A stretch of DNA of 64,000 nt, from contig JANRJV010000013.1 in the NCBI GenBank assembly GCA_033763795.1, positions 68,543 through 132,542 on the forward strand, in the 5' to 3' direction. This DNA comes from JAEUIV01 sp033763795. GTDB lineage: Bacteria; Planctomycetota; Phycisphaerae; Phycisphaerales; UBA1924. Positions 25,474-34,888 of the stretch are shown here, one piece after another; position 1 is the stretch's first letter, and every line of letters begins with the position of its first letter. The translations under genes were made by a program, and so were the position numbers. The notes beneath the pieces were generated by a model. It was not told the DNA's origin. It saw only the letters and a list, made by a program, of their open reading frames with translations, and did not search any database.

Positions 25474-27336
25474 ATGCTGCACTTTGCTAATCGGCTGGGC
25501 GTGGTCGCGTCGGCGTACGCCGTGATGATGGCGTGCGCGACGGCGGCGGGGCAGACGCCCTTCGGGCTGAACATCGATGTCGACTTCAACTTCCCCGGGG
25601 AGCCGGGGACGGGCGTGCCGGCGGCGTCGTTCGCGGGCGCGGGGGGGCAGGCGGGCGTGTGGTCGAACGTGAGCTTCGGGCTCGGGCCCGTCGCGCTGAA
25701 GGCTCTTGACGGCAGCGCGAGCGGGGCGACGATGTCGCGGAGCGTGTCGCCCGCGCTGCTGACCCTGGATCTCGGGGGAGCGGGCGATTACGCGAGGCTG
25801 ATTTACGACGCGGACCGGATCGACGGGCCGCTGACGTACACGATCGCGGGGCTGCCCGCGGGGCGGTACACAGTGTTCACGTATGCCGCGGCGCCGACGG
25901 TGAGCACGGTGGCGACGCGGGTGACGATCAACGGCGAGCCGCAGACGGTGGCGAGCGCACCGACGACGGAGACGTTCGTGCTGGGGGCGACGCACGCGCG
26001 GCACAACGTGGTGCATCCCGGCGGGGCGCTGGCGATCGTGGTGGACAAGGCGAGCATCAACGGTGTTGTGAACGGTTTCCAGGTGGTTCCTTTCGTGGAG
26101 CCCCCGCCGCAGAGCTTTGCGCTGGTTTCCCCGGCGAACGGGGCGACGGGCGTGGCGCTGACGCCCACGGTTTCGTGGAGCGCATCGGCGAACGCGACGT
26201 CGTATCGCCTGATGGTGGACAACGAGCCGGGGTTTGCGGCGCCGGTGCTTCTGGACACGGTGGTGACGGGGACGGCGTACGCGGTTCCCGCGGGAGCGCT
26301 GAGCGAGGGGACGCAGTACTGGTGGCGGGTGGTGGCGTCGAACGCGAGCGGGACGGTCGCGGGCACGCCCGACCCTTCGGTGATGACGACGGCCACGGCG
26401 CCTCCTCCTCCTGCGCCGCCGCCGGTGGCAATAAACGTGGACATCGACTTCCCGTTCCCGGGCGATCCGGCGACCGGCGCGCCGTCGACGGCGTATGGCG
26501 CCGCGTCGGGGCAGCCGGGGACGTGGAACAGAGTCGGGTTCGGGACGGGGCCATTCGCGCTGACGCAGGCCGACGGCGGTGCGAGCGGCGTGCGGCTGTC
26601 GCGGTCGAGCGCGCCGGCTTCGTTCGGCTTCGACATCGGTCTGGGTGGCGACTATGCGCTGCTGGTGTACGACGCGGACCGGATCGACGGGCCGCTGACG
26701 TACACGTTCCAGGATCTGCCGGCGGGGACGTACGACGTGTACAGCTATGCGGCGGCGCCGACGTTCGGGACAGTGGCGACGCGCGTGTCGATCGGCGGCG
26801 TCGCGCAGACGGTGGCGGCGGCGCCGACGAACGGGTCTTTCGCGCTGGGTGCGACGCACGCGAAGCACACGGTGGTGCACGCGGGCGGGAATCTTGCGGT
26901 CACGGTCGACAAGGCGAGCCTGCACGGGGCGATCAATGGGTTTCAGCTTGTGCCTTTCGCTGCGGCGCAGGCGGTGATCAGCGAGCCGGGGCCCTGCACG
27001 GTGGAATCGGGGCTGGTGGAGGTGCGGGGGACTGCGTCGGGGGCAGGTCTGCGGTCGTGGACGCTGGAGTACACGGGGGGCGGTTCGTCGACCTGGGCGA
27101 CCATCGCGAGCGGGACCGCTGCGGTGAACGGCGCGTTGCTGGCGGCGTGGGACACGACGGGGCTGGCGGCGTGCGGGTACACGCTGCGGCTGCGGGTCGA
27201 TACGGGCGGGCCCACGCCGCTGGAGACGCTGCGCTCGTTGGTGCTGGCGGCGCGGGGTGACGGGAATCTCAGCGGGCAGGTGAACTTTGAGGATCTGACG
27301 ACGGTGCTGCAGAACTTCAACGCGACGGGGCCCTGA
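25474..27336 (+). CDS. secreted protein with two homologous 175-residue repeats, an FnIII-like domain and dockerin-like C terminus
   Basis: 620 residues from ATG 25474, which gives a signal peptide (MLHFANRLGVVASAYAVMMACATAAGQ); ATG 25405 is in frame but lies at the predicted RNA start. Two copies of an uncharacterised beta-rich domain (about 34-209 and 319-496) share INIDVDF.FPG.P, YDADRIDGPLTYT, YAAAPT..TVATRV and GATHA.H.VVH.GG.LA..VDKAS. An FnIII-like domain (about 211-309) sits between them, close to those in the metalloprotease at 20670. A third beta domain precedes the single dockerin-like motif (GDGNLSGQVNFEDLTTVLQNF). No catalytic signature; it is probably a structural or adhesive exoprotein. 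I do not recognise the repeated domain. Confidence 0.8.
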   Translation: MLHFANRLGVVASAYAVMMACATAAGQTPFGLNIDVDFNFPGEPGTGVPAASFAGAGGQAGVWSNVSFGLGPVALKALDGSASGATMSRSVSPALLTLDLGGAGDYARLIYDADRIDGPLTYTIAGLPAGRYTVFTYAAAPTVSTVATRVTINGEPQTVASAPTTETFVLGATHARHNVVHPGGALAIVVDKASINGVVNGFQVVPFVEPPPQSFALVSPANGATGVALTPTVSWSASANATSYRLMVDNEPGFAAPVLLDTVVTGTAYAVPAGALSEGTQYWWRVVASNASGTVAGTPDPSVMTTATAPPPPAPPPVAINVDIDFPFPGDPATGAPSTAYGAASGQPGTWNRVGFGTGPFALTQADGGASGVRLSRSSAPASFGFDIGLGGDYALLVYDADRIDGPLTYTFQDLPAGTYDVYSYAAAPTFGTVATRVSIGGVAQTVAAAPTNGSFALGATHAKHTVVHAGGNLAVTVDKASLHGAINGFQLVPFAAAQAVISEPGPCTVESGLVEVRGTASGAGLRSWTLEYTGGGSSTWATIASGTAAVNGALLAAWDTTGLAACGYTLRLRVDTGGPTPLETLRSLVLAARGDGNLSGQVNFEDLTTVLQNFNATGP

Positions 27337-27361
27337 GGCGGCGGACGGTTACGATCGTCGC

Positions 27362-28027
27362 ATGGGCTGGTGGGTCGCTGATCTTTTGAGTCAGAATCCC
27401 GCGATGCTTGCGTCGTGGATTGTGTGGGTGATCGGTTCGATCGTGCTGCACGAACTGGCGCACGGCTGGGCGGCGATCCGCGAGGGCGATGACACGCCGA
27501 TCGCAACCGGACACATGACGTGGAATCCGCTTGTGCACATGGGTGGGTTGAGCCTCCTGATGTTCGCGCTGGTCGGCATCGCATGGGGGGCGATGCCCGT
27601 GAATCCGTCGCGGTTCCGGGGGCGGTGGAGCGATGTGATCGTGTCGCTGGCCGGGCCCGCGATGAACCTGCTGTTGGCGACGGTGGCGGTGGTTCTGGCG
27701 GCGCTGTGGGCGACGTACGCGCGGGCCGTGGGTGATCCGCTGTTTACGAACGTGTTCGCGTTCTTTTTCACGGGTGCGTTCTTGAACGTGGGTCTGGCCG
27801 CGTTCAATTTGCTGCCGGTGCCGCCGCTGGATGGCGCGCGGATCCTGGCGGGGCTGTCGCCGGCGTTTGCGCGGCTGGTGAGCCATCCGAATGCGGCCAT
27901 GATCAGCCTGGTGGCGATGGTGGTGCTGTTCACGCAGGGGGGCGGCGTGATTTTCGGGATGGCGGAAGCGGCGGCGGGGTGGGGGGTGCGGACGGTGACG
28001 GCGCTGCTGCCGGGCGGAGGGCCTTGA
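27362..28027 (+). CDS. site-2 protease family protein (peptidase M50)
   Basis: 221 residues, several hydrophobic segments. The intramembrane zinc site HELAHG is near residue 27 and the second motif NLLPVPPLDGARIL near residue 148, as in rhomboid-free M50 proteases of the short YwhC type with no PDZ domain. Members cleave membrane-bound substrates such as anti-sigma factors. It starts 25 bases after the preceding gene but is unrelated to it. The link to the anti-sigma-like protein at 14104-15390 is only a possibility. Confidence 0.85.
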   Translation: MGWWVADLLSQNPAMLASWIVWVIGSIVLHELAHGWAAIREGDDTPIATGHMTWNPLVHMGGLSLLMFALVGIAWGAMPVNPSRFRGRWSDVIVSLAGPAMNLLLATVAVVLAALWATYARAVGDPLFTNVFAFFFTGAFLNVGLAAFNLLPVPPLDGARILAGLSPAFARLVSHPNAAMISLVAMVVLFTQGGGVIFGMAEAAAGWGVRTVTALLPGGGP

Positions 28028-28083
28028 GGGGATCCCGAACGGGGTCCGATCAGGTTGGGGGCGAGGGAGCGGGGTTGTGTCAG

Positions 28084-28111
28084 TTGCAGGCGTGATCGGG
28101 TCGGGTATACT
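28084..28111 (+). promoter_or_regulatory. sigma70-type promoter for rpsP-trmD
   Basis: TTGCAG (28084-28089), 16-base spacer, TATACT (28106-28111). The leader to rpsP would be about 90 bases. Confidence 0.75.
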
Positions 28112-28206
28112 GTTGGGCTTCCGTTCGCCGGTGGGTACCCGGTCGAAGCTGGACGTCTGAAGATCTTTTTGTCGGCCCGTCCAAGGGCCTCTGGAGCGTC
28201 GTCTCG

Positions 28207-28575
28207 ATGGTTCGGATCCGCATGAGCCGCCTCGGTCGCATCCACCGTCCTTTCTATCGCATCAACGCGATCGACAAGCGCGCGCCGCGCAACGGCAAGG
28301 TGCTGGAGGAGCTGGGCTGGTACGACCCTGTTGCGAAGGATCCGAGCAAGCAGCTGCAGCTGAACGATGAGCGGGTGAAGTACTGGCTGTCGGTCGGCGC
28401 GCAGCCGAGCGACACGGTGAACGACATTCTGGCGAATCGCGGCCTGATCGACGCTGAGGCGTGGAAGGCCGTTCGTGCGCAGCGGATCAAGCGAAAGGTC
28501 GAGGCCGCGGCGAAGGCGAAGGCGGCGGAGGCCGCCGCGGCCGCTGCTGGCGGTGAAGAGAAGAAGGAAGGCTGA
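28207..28575 (+). CDS. rpsP: 30S ribosomal protein S16
   Basis: 122 residues: MVRIRMSRLGRIHRPFYRI at the start and the LGWYDP...L..ERVKYWLSVGAQPSDTV block are diagnostic. A C-terminal Lys/Ala/Glu-rich extension of about 35 residues makes it longer than the usual 80-90. Heads a ribosomal/tRNA-modification group with trmD and rplS; the rimM gene usually found between rpsP and trmD is absent. Confidence 0.96.
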   Translation: MVRIRMSRLGRIHRPFYRINAIDKRAPRNGKVLEELGWYDPVAKDPSKQLQLNDERVKYWLSVGAQPSDTVNDILANRGLIDAEAWKAVRAQRIKRKVEAAAKAKAAEAAAAAAGGEEKKEG

Positions 28576-28641
28576 GTCGTCCCTGGGCGGTGAGCGTCGC
28601 GGTCGGGGCGCTGCACGCCGCGGCGTCTGGCCGGCGCACCG

Positions 28642-29340
28642 ATGCGGATCGACATCCTCTCGCTGTTTCCGGAGATGTTCGAGCCGGTGCTCTCGGCGAG
28701 CATCACGGGCCGGGCCCGCGCGGCGGGGCTGGTGACGTGGCATTCGCACGACATCAGGGCGTTCGCGGACAACAAGCATCAAAAGGTTGACGACCGGCCT
28801 TTCGGGGGCGGGCCCGGGATGGTCATGATGTGCCAGCCGTTGTGGGACTGCGTGGCGCACGTCGAGGCACTGGACCCGTCGGCGGCGACGCGGGTGCTGC
28901 TGACGCCCCAGGGGGAGCGGCTGTCGCAGCGGATCGTGGAGGAACTGGCGGGGGCGCCGCGGCTGCTGCTGATCGCGGGGCACTACGAGGGGATCGATGA
29001 GCGCGTGGTCGAGCGGCTCGGGCCGCGGGAGATCAGCGTGGGGGATTACGTGCTGTCGGGGGGCGAGATCCCGGCCCTGGTGGTGGTGGACGCGGTGGTG
29101 CGGCTGCTGCCCGGGGCGCTGGGGCACGAGCATTCGGCGGCGGAGGATTCCTTCGCCCCCAGGGGGCCCGGCGGGGCGCCGCTGCTGGACTGCCCGCATT
29201 ACACGCGGCCCAGAGTGTGGGAGGGAATCGAGGTGCCCGAGATGCTGCTGAGCGGGAATCACGAGCTTGTGGCCCGGTGGCGGCTGGAGCAGATGCTCGT
29301 CCGGACGCGGGCCCGGCGGCCCGACCTTTTGCCACCGTGA
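28642..29340 (+). CDS. trmD: tRNA (guanine(37)-N(1))-methyltransferase TrmD
   Basis: 232 residues. SPOUT-class enzyme making m1G37 next to the anticodon, which prevents frameshifting. Conserved: MRIDILSLFPEMFEPVL, DDRPFGGGPGMVMM, the knot region LIAGHYEGIDERV and SVGDYVLSGGE, then LEGPHYTRP-like CPHYTRPRVWEG and LLSGNH. Starts 66 bases after rpsP. The last codons overlap the -35 element of the rplS promoter. Confidence 0.96.
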   Translation: MRIDILSLFPEMFEPVLSASITGRARAAGLVTWHSHDIRAFADNKHQKVDDRPFGGGPGMVMMCQPLWDCVAHVEALDPSAATRVLLTPQGERLSQRIVEELAGAPRLLLIAGHYEGIDERVVERLGPREISVGDYVLSGGEIPALVVVDAVVRLLPGALGHEHSAAEDSFAPRGPGGAPLLDCPHYTRPRVWEGIEVPEMLLSGNHELVARWRLEQMLVRTRARRPDLLPP

Positions 29341-29365
29341 CAAATCGGCCGGGGGGGGATATACT
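29337..29365 (+). promoter_or_regulatory. sigma70-type promoter for rplS
   Basis: GTGACA (29337-29342, overlapping the trmD stop codon), 17-base spacer, TATACT (29360-29365). Implies that rplS can be transcribed separately from rpsP-trmD. Confidence 0.75.
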
Positions 29366-29408
29366 CTCTTCCCTTCATTTCTGACAGATCCCGAACGGAA
29401 CGCCCGCC

Positions 29409-29816
29409 ATGTCGCAGTCTGAAACCAAGCCTCACGGCCAGCAGCAGATCCTTGAGAGCGTCTCGGCGTCGCAGCTGAAGACGGATGTTCCGCGCATGGA
29501 CATCGGTGACACGGTGTCTGTGCACGTGCGGATCATCGAGGGCGACAAGGAGCGCATCCAGCAGTTCCAGGGCGTGCTGATCGCGCGGGCCGGTCGCGGG
29601 ATCACTGACATGATCACGGTGCGGCGCATCGTGGACAATGAAGGTGTCGAGCGCGTGTTCCCCATCAACTCGCCGCGGATCGCCAAGTTCGAGGTCCTGC
29701 GCCGGGGCGATGCGCGGCGCGCGAAGCTCTACTACCTGCGTGAGCGGACGGGCAAGTCGCGGCGCCTGCGCGACCGCCGTCGCGGCATGCACCACGTCGA
29801 GGGCGGCGAGGGCTGA
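29409..29816 (+). CDS. rplS: 50S ribosomal protein L19
   Basis: 135 residues, 15-20 more than usual because of a polar N terminus. Core blocks: GDTVSVHVRIIEGDKERIQQFQG, ITVRRIVDNEGVERVFPINSPRI, and RRGDARRAKLYYLRERTGKSRRL. L19 lies at the 30S-50S interface. Follows trmD as in most bacteria, with its own promoter. Confidence 0.96.
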   Translation: MSQSETKPHGQQQILESVSASQLKTDVPRMDIGDTVSVHVRIIEGDKERIQQFQGVLIARAGRGITDMITVRRIVDNEGVERVFPINSPRIAKFEVLRRGDARRAKLYYLRERTGKSRRLRDRRRGMHHVEGGEG

Positions 29817-29881
29817 AGCCCGGTCGCGCTCGCAGGGCGGGGACAGGGGCGGCGCGGCCGCTCTGTTCCTAGACTGCGCAG

Positions 29882-30610
29882 ATGATCAACGGTGCTGGCT
29901 GGATAGCCGCGGTGTTGCTGTCGTTGGGCGCTGCGGGTCCCTCTGATGGGCCGGCGAGTCCGGCGGCGAAAGAGAACGTCGAGGGCGGGGGGGCGGTGTT
30001 CCCGCACGTGCGCATCGATGCAGCGGCGCGGACGGTCGAGTTTGACGGGACCGTGCCGATCCGACTGGATGATCCGCGGGCGCCGCGCGTGTACCTCGAA
30101 GTGCTGACGTGCATCCCGGACACGAAGGAGCACGAGACGCTGATCGTCACGTCGGCGAAACCCTCGCATGTCCACGCGGCGCTGCTGGCGATCGGGGTGG
30201 AGCCCGGCAAGCCCGCGACGTGGCGCCAGGAGGGCACGAAGATGGTGCCCGTGGCTCCGGAGGGAGCCGAGCTGGCGATCGAGCTTGAGTACGTGGATCG
30301 AGACGGGGCGAAGCGGGTGGACCGGCCTTCGCAGTGGATCGTGAATGCGCGGACGAACGAGCCCTGGCCCGAGGGTCCCTGGGTGTTCGCAGGGTCGCTG
30401 ATGATGCAGCGGCAGGGGCGCGAGGTGTACGAGGCGGACGGCTCGGGGACGCTGATCGGTCTGACGAGCTTCGGGACGGAAGTGATCGCGTGGCCGCTGG
30501 TGATCAGCCCCGACTCGCAGGTGCAGGAGCCCGAGTGGATCGCCGATGCGCGGCGAGTGCCGCCTATGAACACGAAGGTGACGGTGCGGCTGCGGGCGGT
30601 CGGGCGGTGA
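29882..30610 (+). CDS. exported YdjY-domain protein
   Basis: 242 residues with an N-terminal hydrophobic export signal (MINGAGWIAAVLLSLGAAG). The body has the pattern of planctomycete YdjY-domain proteins: VYLEVLTCIPDTKEHETLIVT, KPSHVHAALLAIGVEPG and WVFAGSLM. YdjY has been linked by gene neighbourhood to membrane-associated redox proteins, but its biochemical role is not established. Single gene downstream of rplS, convergent with the HtrA gene. Confidence 0.7.
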   Translation: MINGAGWIAAVLLSLGAAGPSDGPASPAAKENVEGGGAVFPHVRIDAAARTVEFDGTVPIRLDDPRAPRVYLEVLTCIPDTKEHETLIVTSAKPSHVHAALLAIGVEPGKPATWRQEGTKMVPVAPEGAELAIELEYVDRDGAKRVDRPSQWIVNARTNEPWPEGPWVFAGSLMMQRQGREVYEADGSGTLIGLTSFGTEVIAWPLVISPDSQVQEPEWIADARRVPPMNTKVTVRLRAVGR

Positions 30611-30654
30611 GGGCGGGCGGGGGGCTAACGGTGGGGCGGGGGGGGTGAGCGCGT

Positions 30655-31938
30655 TCAGTCGACGCGTTCGGCGCCGGCGGGGCCCTTGACGCGGGCACGG
30701 ATGTCGTCGATGGACATGGACTCGCTGCCTTCGATGTAGATGAGGTCGATTCGCTCGGAGCCGTCGCGGCCGAAGTAGGCGGCGCCAATGCGTACGGGGA
30801 CCTGGGTCTCCTGGCCGGCGCGCCAGACGGTGAGCGGGACGAGCGTGCCGGGGGTCCGGGTGCTGACGATGGAACGGATGGTGTCTGAGTCGCGGCAGCG
30901 CTCGTCGAAGACGCGGGTGATGACGTCGCCCGCGCGGAGGCCGGCCTTGGCGGCGGGGTGTCCCTCGCGGACGAAAGTGACTTCGGCGCCGGAGCCGTCC
31001 CACGCGGTGGGGGTTCCGACGGCCTGGGGGTCGGGCCTGTAGGTTTCCATCTGGATGCCGAGGTAGCCGCGGATGACGAATCCGGAGTCGATGAGCTGGC
31101 TTGCGACGGTCTCGATGGTCTGGATGGGGATGGCGAAGCCGATGCCGGCGCTCTGTCCCTGCGGTGCGGCGTCGTCGAAGCTGAACTCGACGTTGTTGGC
31201 GATGGCGCTGCTCATTCCGATGACGCGGCCGCGGATGTCGACGAGCGGTCCGCCGGAGTTTCCGGGGTTCATGGCGGCGTCGGTCTGGATGAAGTTGGTG
31301 TAGCCGCCGCGCATGCCGACGAGGCTGGCCGCCTCTCCTCGGCCGACGCCTGAGACGATTCCCTGGCTCATGGAGAACTTGATGCCGAAGGGTGATCCGA
31401 AGGCGAAGACGCGGTCTCCGATGTAGATGGGTTCGCCGGAGGCTCTGCGGGGCGGCGTGATGCCGGGGACGTTGTCGACCTTGATGACGGCGATGTCGGT
31501 GCGTGGGTCTACGCCGACGACCTCGGCTTCGCGGACGCGGCCGTCGTAGGTCTCGACGCGGATGACGTCGGCGTCTTCGACGACGTGGGCGTTGGTGATG
31601 ATGAGGCCGTCGGAGTTGAAGAACCATCCGGCGCCGGAGCCGCGGGGGACGGAGAAGCGTCGCTCGGCGCCCTGTGCGTCGGGGTCTGCGCGTCGGGCGG
31701 CGCCGCGGACCTGTATGTGGACGACTCCGGGGAGGACGGAGTCGGCGACGTCGCGGGTCGCCTGGTTCAGGCGGTCGAGCATGGGGTCGGAGTCGTCGAG
31801 CCTTGCCTGGGCGAGCTGGACTCGTGCGGCGATGCCGGCGAGGTGCATGCGCTGGACGGCGGCGGGCCCGAGGGCGAGGACCGCGAGCACTGCGGCGAGG
31901 ACGACGATCGAAGGGCCGAAGGAAACGAACCTGCGCAT
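30655..31938 (-). CDS. DegP/HtrA-type serine protease with one PDZ domain
   Basis: 427 residues from ATG 31938, with AGGAG 5-6 bases upstream and an N-terminal signal anchor (FGPSIVVLAAVLAVLALGPAA). The S1C protease triad is present: His in TNAHVVED, Asp in DPRTDIAVIKVD, Ser in NPGNSGGPLVD. A single PDZ domain follows (RGYLGIQME..., HPAAKAGLRAGDVITRVFD). Likely a membrane-tethered periplasmic quality-control protease. The open frame continues upstream to 32190 but overlaps panB and shows no conserved features. Confidence 0.9.
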   Translation of the reverse strand: MRRFVSFGPSIVVLAAVLAVLALGPAAVQRMHLAGIAARVQLAQARLDDSDPMLDRLNQATRDVADSVLPGVVHIQVRGAARRADPDAQGAERRFSVPRGSGAGWFFNSDGLIITNAHVVEDADVIRVETYDGRVREAEVVGVDPRTDIAVIKVDNVPGITPPRRASGEPIYIGDRVFAFGSPFGIKFSMSQGIVSGVGRGEAASLVGMRGGYTNFIQTDAAMNPGNSGGPLVDIRGRVIGMSSAIANNVEFSFDDAAPQGQSAGIGFAIPIQTIETVASQLIDSGFVIRGYLGIQMETYRPDPQAVGTPTAWDGSGAEVTFVREGHPAAKAGLRAGDVITRVFDERCRDSDTIRSIVSTRTPGTLVPLTVWRAGQETQVPVRIGAAYFGRDGSERIDLIYIEGSESMSIDDIRARVKGPAGAERVD

Positions 31939-32039
31939 GCGGGCTCCTGTCTTGGCCGGGCACGGTCGGTGTGCGGGATGGCACGCGCCGTGGCGAGCGG
32001 CCTGTTCAGACGGTTTCGCGGAAAGGGTCGGGTCCGGTT

Positions 32040-32954
32040 TCAGGAGGGGCGTGGGGCGGAAGATCCTTGTTGCAACTGTGATTGTTCTACCGGGGAGGTG
32101 GCGCCCGGCTGCCCCGCGCGGGCGGGCTTTTCGCCCCGCATCTCGAAGCGGTGGCCCCTGACGCGTCTTTCGGCGACGAGGCGGACCCATTCCTGGCCGG
32201 CCTGCTGGAGGGCGGCGCCGAGCTGGGCGATGGCCGGGGCGAAGACGGGCGGTCGGTCGGTCATTCCTAGGAGATCCTGGAGGACGAGCACCTGGCCGTG
32301 GCAGGCCTGGCCCGCGCCGATGCCGATCAGGGGAACGCTGGTCTCCTCAAGGATGCGCCGGGTGACCTCTTCCGGCACGGCTTCGACGAGCAGGAGGACG
32401 GCGCCGGCGCGTTCGAGGGCGACGGCGTCCTCGACGACGGCGGTGGCCTCGCTGGGGGTTCGGCCGGCGGCGGCGTATCCGCCCGAGAGGCCCGCCTGCT
32501 GGGGGCGGGATCCGACGTGGGCGCAGACGGGGATTCCGGCGCGGGTGAGTTTCTCGACGAGCGGGGCGTGGGCGGCGGTCGCCTCGAGCTTCACGCAGTC
32601 GGCGAGACCCTCGACCATGAAGCGGCCGGCGTTCGTGATGGCGGCGGCGTCGTCGACGGTGTAGGAGAGGAAGGGCATGTCCGCCATGACGAAGGCGGAG
32701 GGGGCGCCGCGTTTGACGGCGGCGGTGATCGTGACCATGAAATCGAGGGGGGCGTGGATGGTGCTGGGAAAGCCCAGGACCATCTCGGCGGCGGTGTCTC
32801 CGACGAGGAGGATGTGAAGGCCCGCGCGGGCGAGCCAGCGGGCGGTGGTTGCGTCGTAGCACGTCAGAGCCGCGAAGGGTTTGCCTTCGCGGGCCATGGC
32901 GCGGAGTGTTCGCAGCGTGACTGCTGCGCCGGGGGGAGCGTCGGGCGGGGTCAC
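32040..32954 (-). CDS. panB: 3-methyl-2-oxobutanoate hydroxymethyltransferase (ketopantoate hydroxymethyltransferase)
   Basis: 304 residues, GTG start. First committed step of pantothenate synthesis, adding a hydroxymethyl group from methylene-tetrahydrofolate to 2-oxoisovalerate. Family blocks: ALTCYDATTARW, LLVGDTAAEMVLGFPST, VMADMPFLSY, VKLEA, GIPVCAHVGSRPQ, and LIGIGAGQACHGQVLVLQDLLGM. About 25 extra residues at the C terminus. Other pan genes are not nearby. Confidence 0.95.
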   Translation of the reverse strand: MTPPDAPPGAAVTLRTLRAMAREGKPFAALTCYDATTARWLARAGLHILLVGDTAAEMVLGFPSTIHAPLDFMVTITAAVKRGAPSAFVMADMPFLSYTVDDAAAITNAGRFMVEGLADCVKLEATAAHAPLVEKLTRAGIPVCAHVGSRPQQAGLSGGYAAAGRTPSEATAVVEDAVALERAGAVLLLVEAVPEEVTRRILEETSVPLIGIGAGQACHGQVLVLQDLLGMTDRPPVFAPAIAQLGAALQQAGQEWVRLVAERRVRGHRFEMRGEKPARAGQPGATSPVEQSQLQQGSSAPRPS

Positions 32955-33002
32955 GGGATGATGATATGCCCGATGCGGCGGGCGTATCCCGGGGAGCGGG
33001 GA

Positions 33003-34565
<1,563 letters not shown>

Positions 34566-34888
34566 AGAGAGACAATCTCCGAGAGACCGAGCGCGGCGCG
34601 CAGCCACGACGGACGTACATTCGGGCGTTCCTTGCCAAACGGAGTTGGGGGAGGAAGGCCGTACTGGGGTGCGGCGGGACGGAACATTCCGTTCCCGCTG
34701 CCAGCAGATTCCCAGGACGATCTGGCCGGGTGCGACGCCCCAATCGGGGACAGGTCATCGGGCAGAGAGTGCGGCTGAGGCCACCGGCTTGAGACGAGAG
34801 GATAGCACCGGCTGACCTGGAAGTCGAGCCCGGGGGCGGGATGACTTTCGCGGCGGAGCGGCGGCCCGGCGTATCGCTGCGGCGGGGT
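34566..34888. other. intergenic region between the helicase and glgP
   Basis: 323 bases with no open frame of protein character. Part must be the helicase promoter and leader (minus strand) and the 3' end of the glgP transcript. I see only short inverted repeats (for example GGAAC-ATTCC-GTTCC near 34681) and no clear terminator or promoter. Long leaders are common for cold-induced RNA helicases, but nothing specific is recognisable. Confidence 0.4.

Noticed and set aside
28030..28050. GGATCCC-GAAC-GGGGTCC hairpin after the M50 protease as terminator
   Set aside because: Seven-pair stem but no T-run follows, so it was not called.
27391..29343. 650-codon minus-strand open frame under rpsP-trmD
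   Set aside because: Antisense shadow of well-identified genes.
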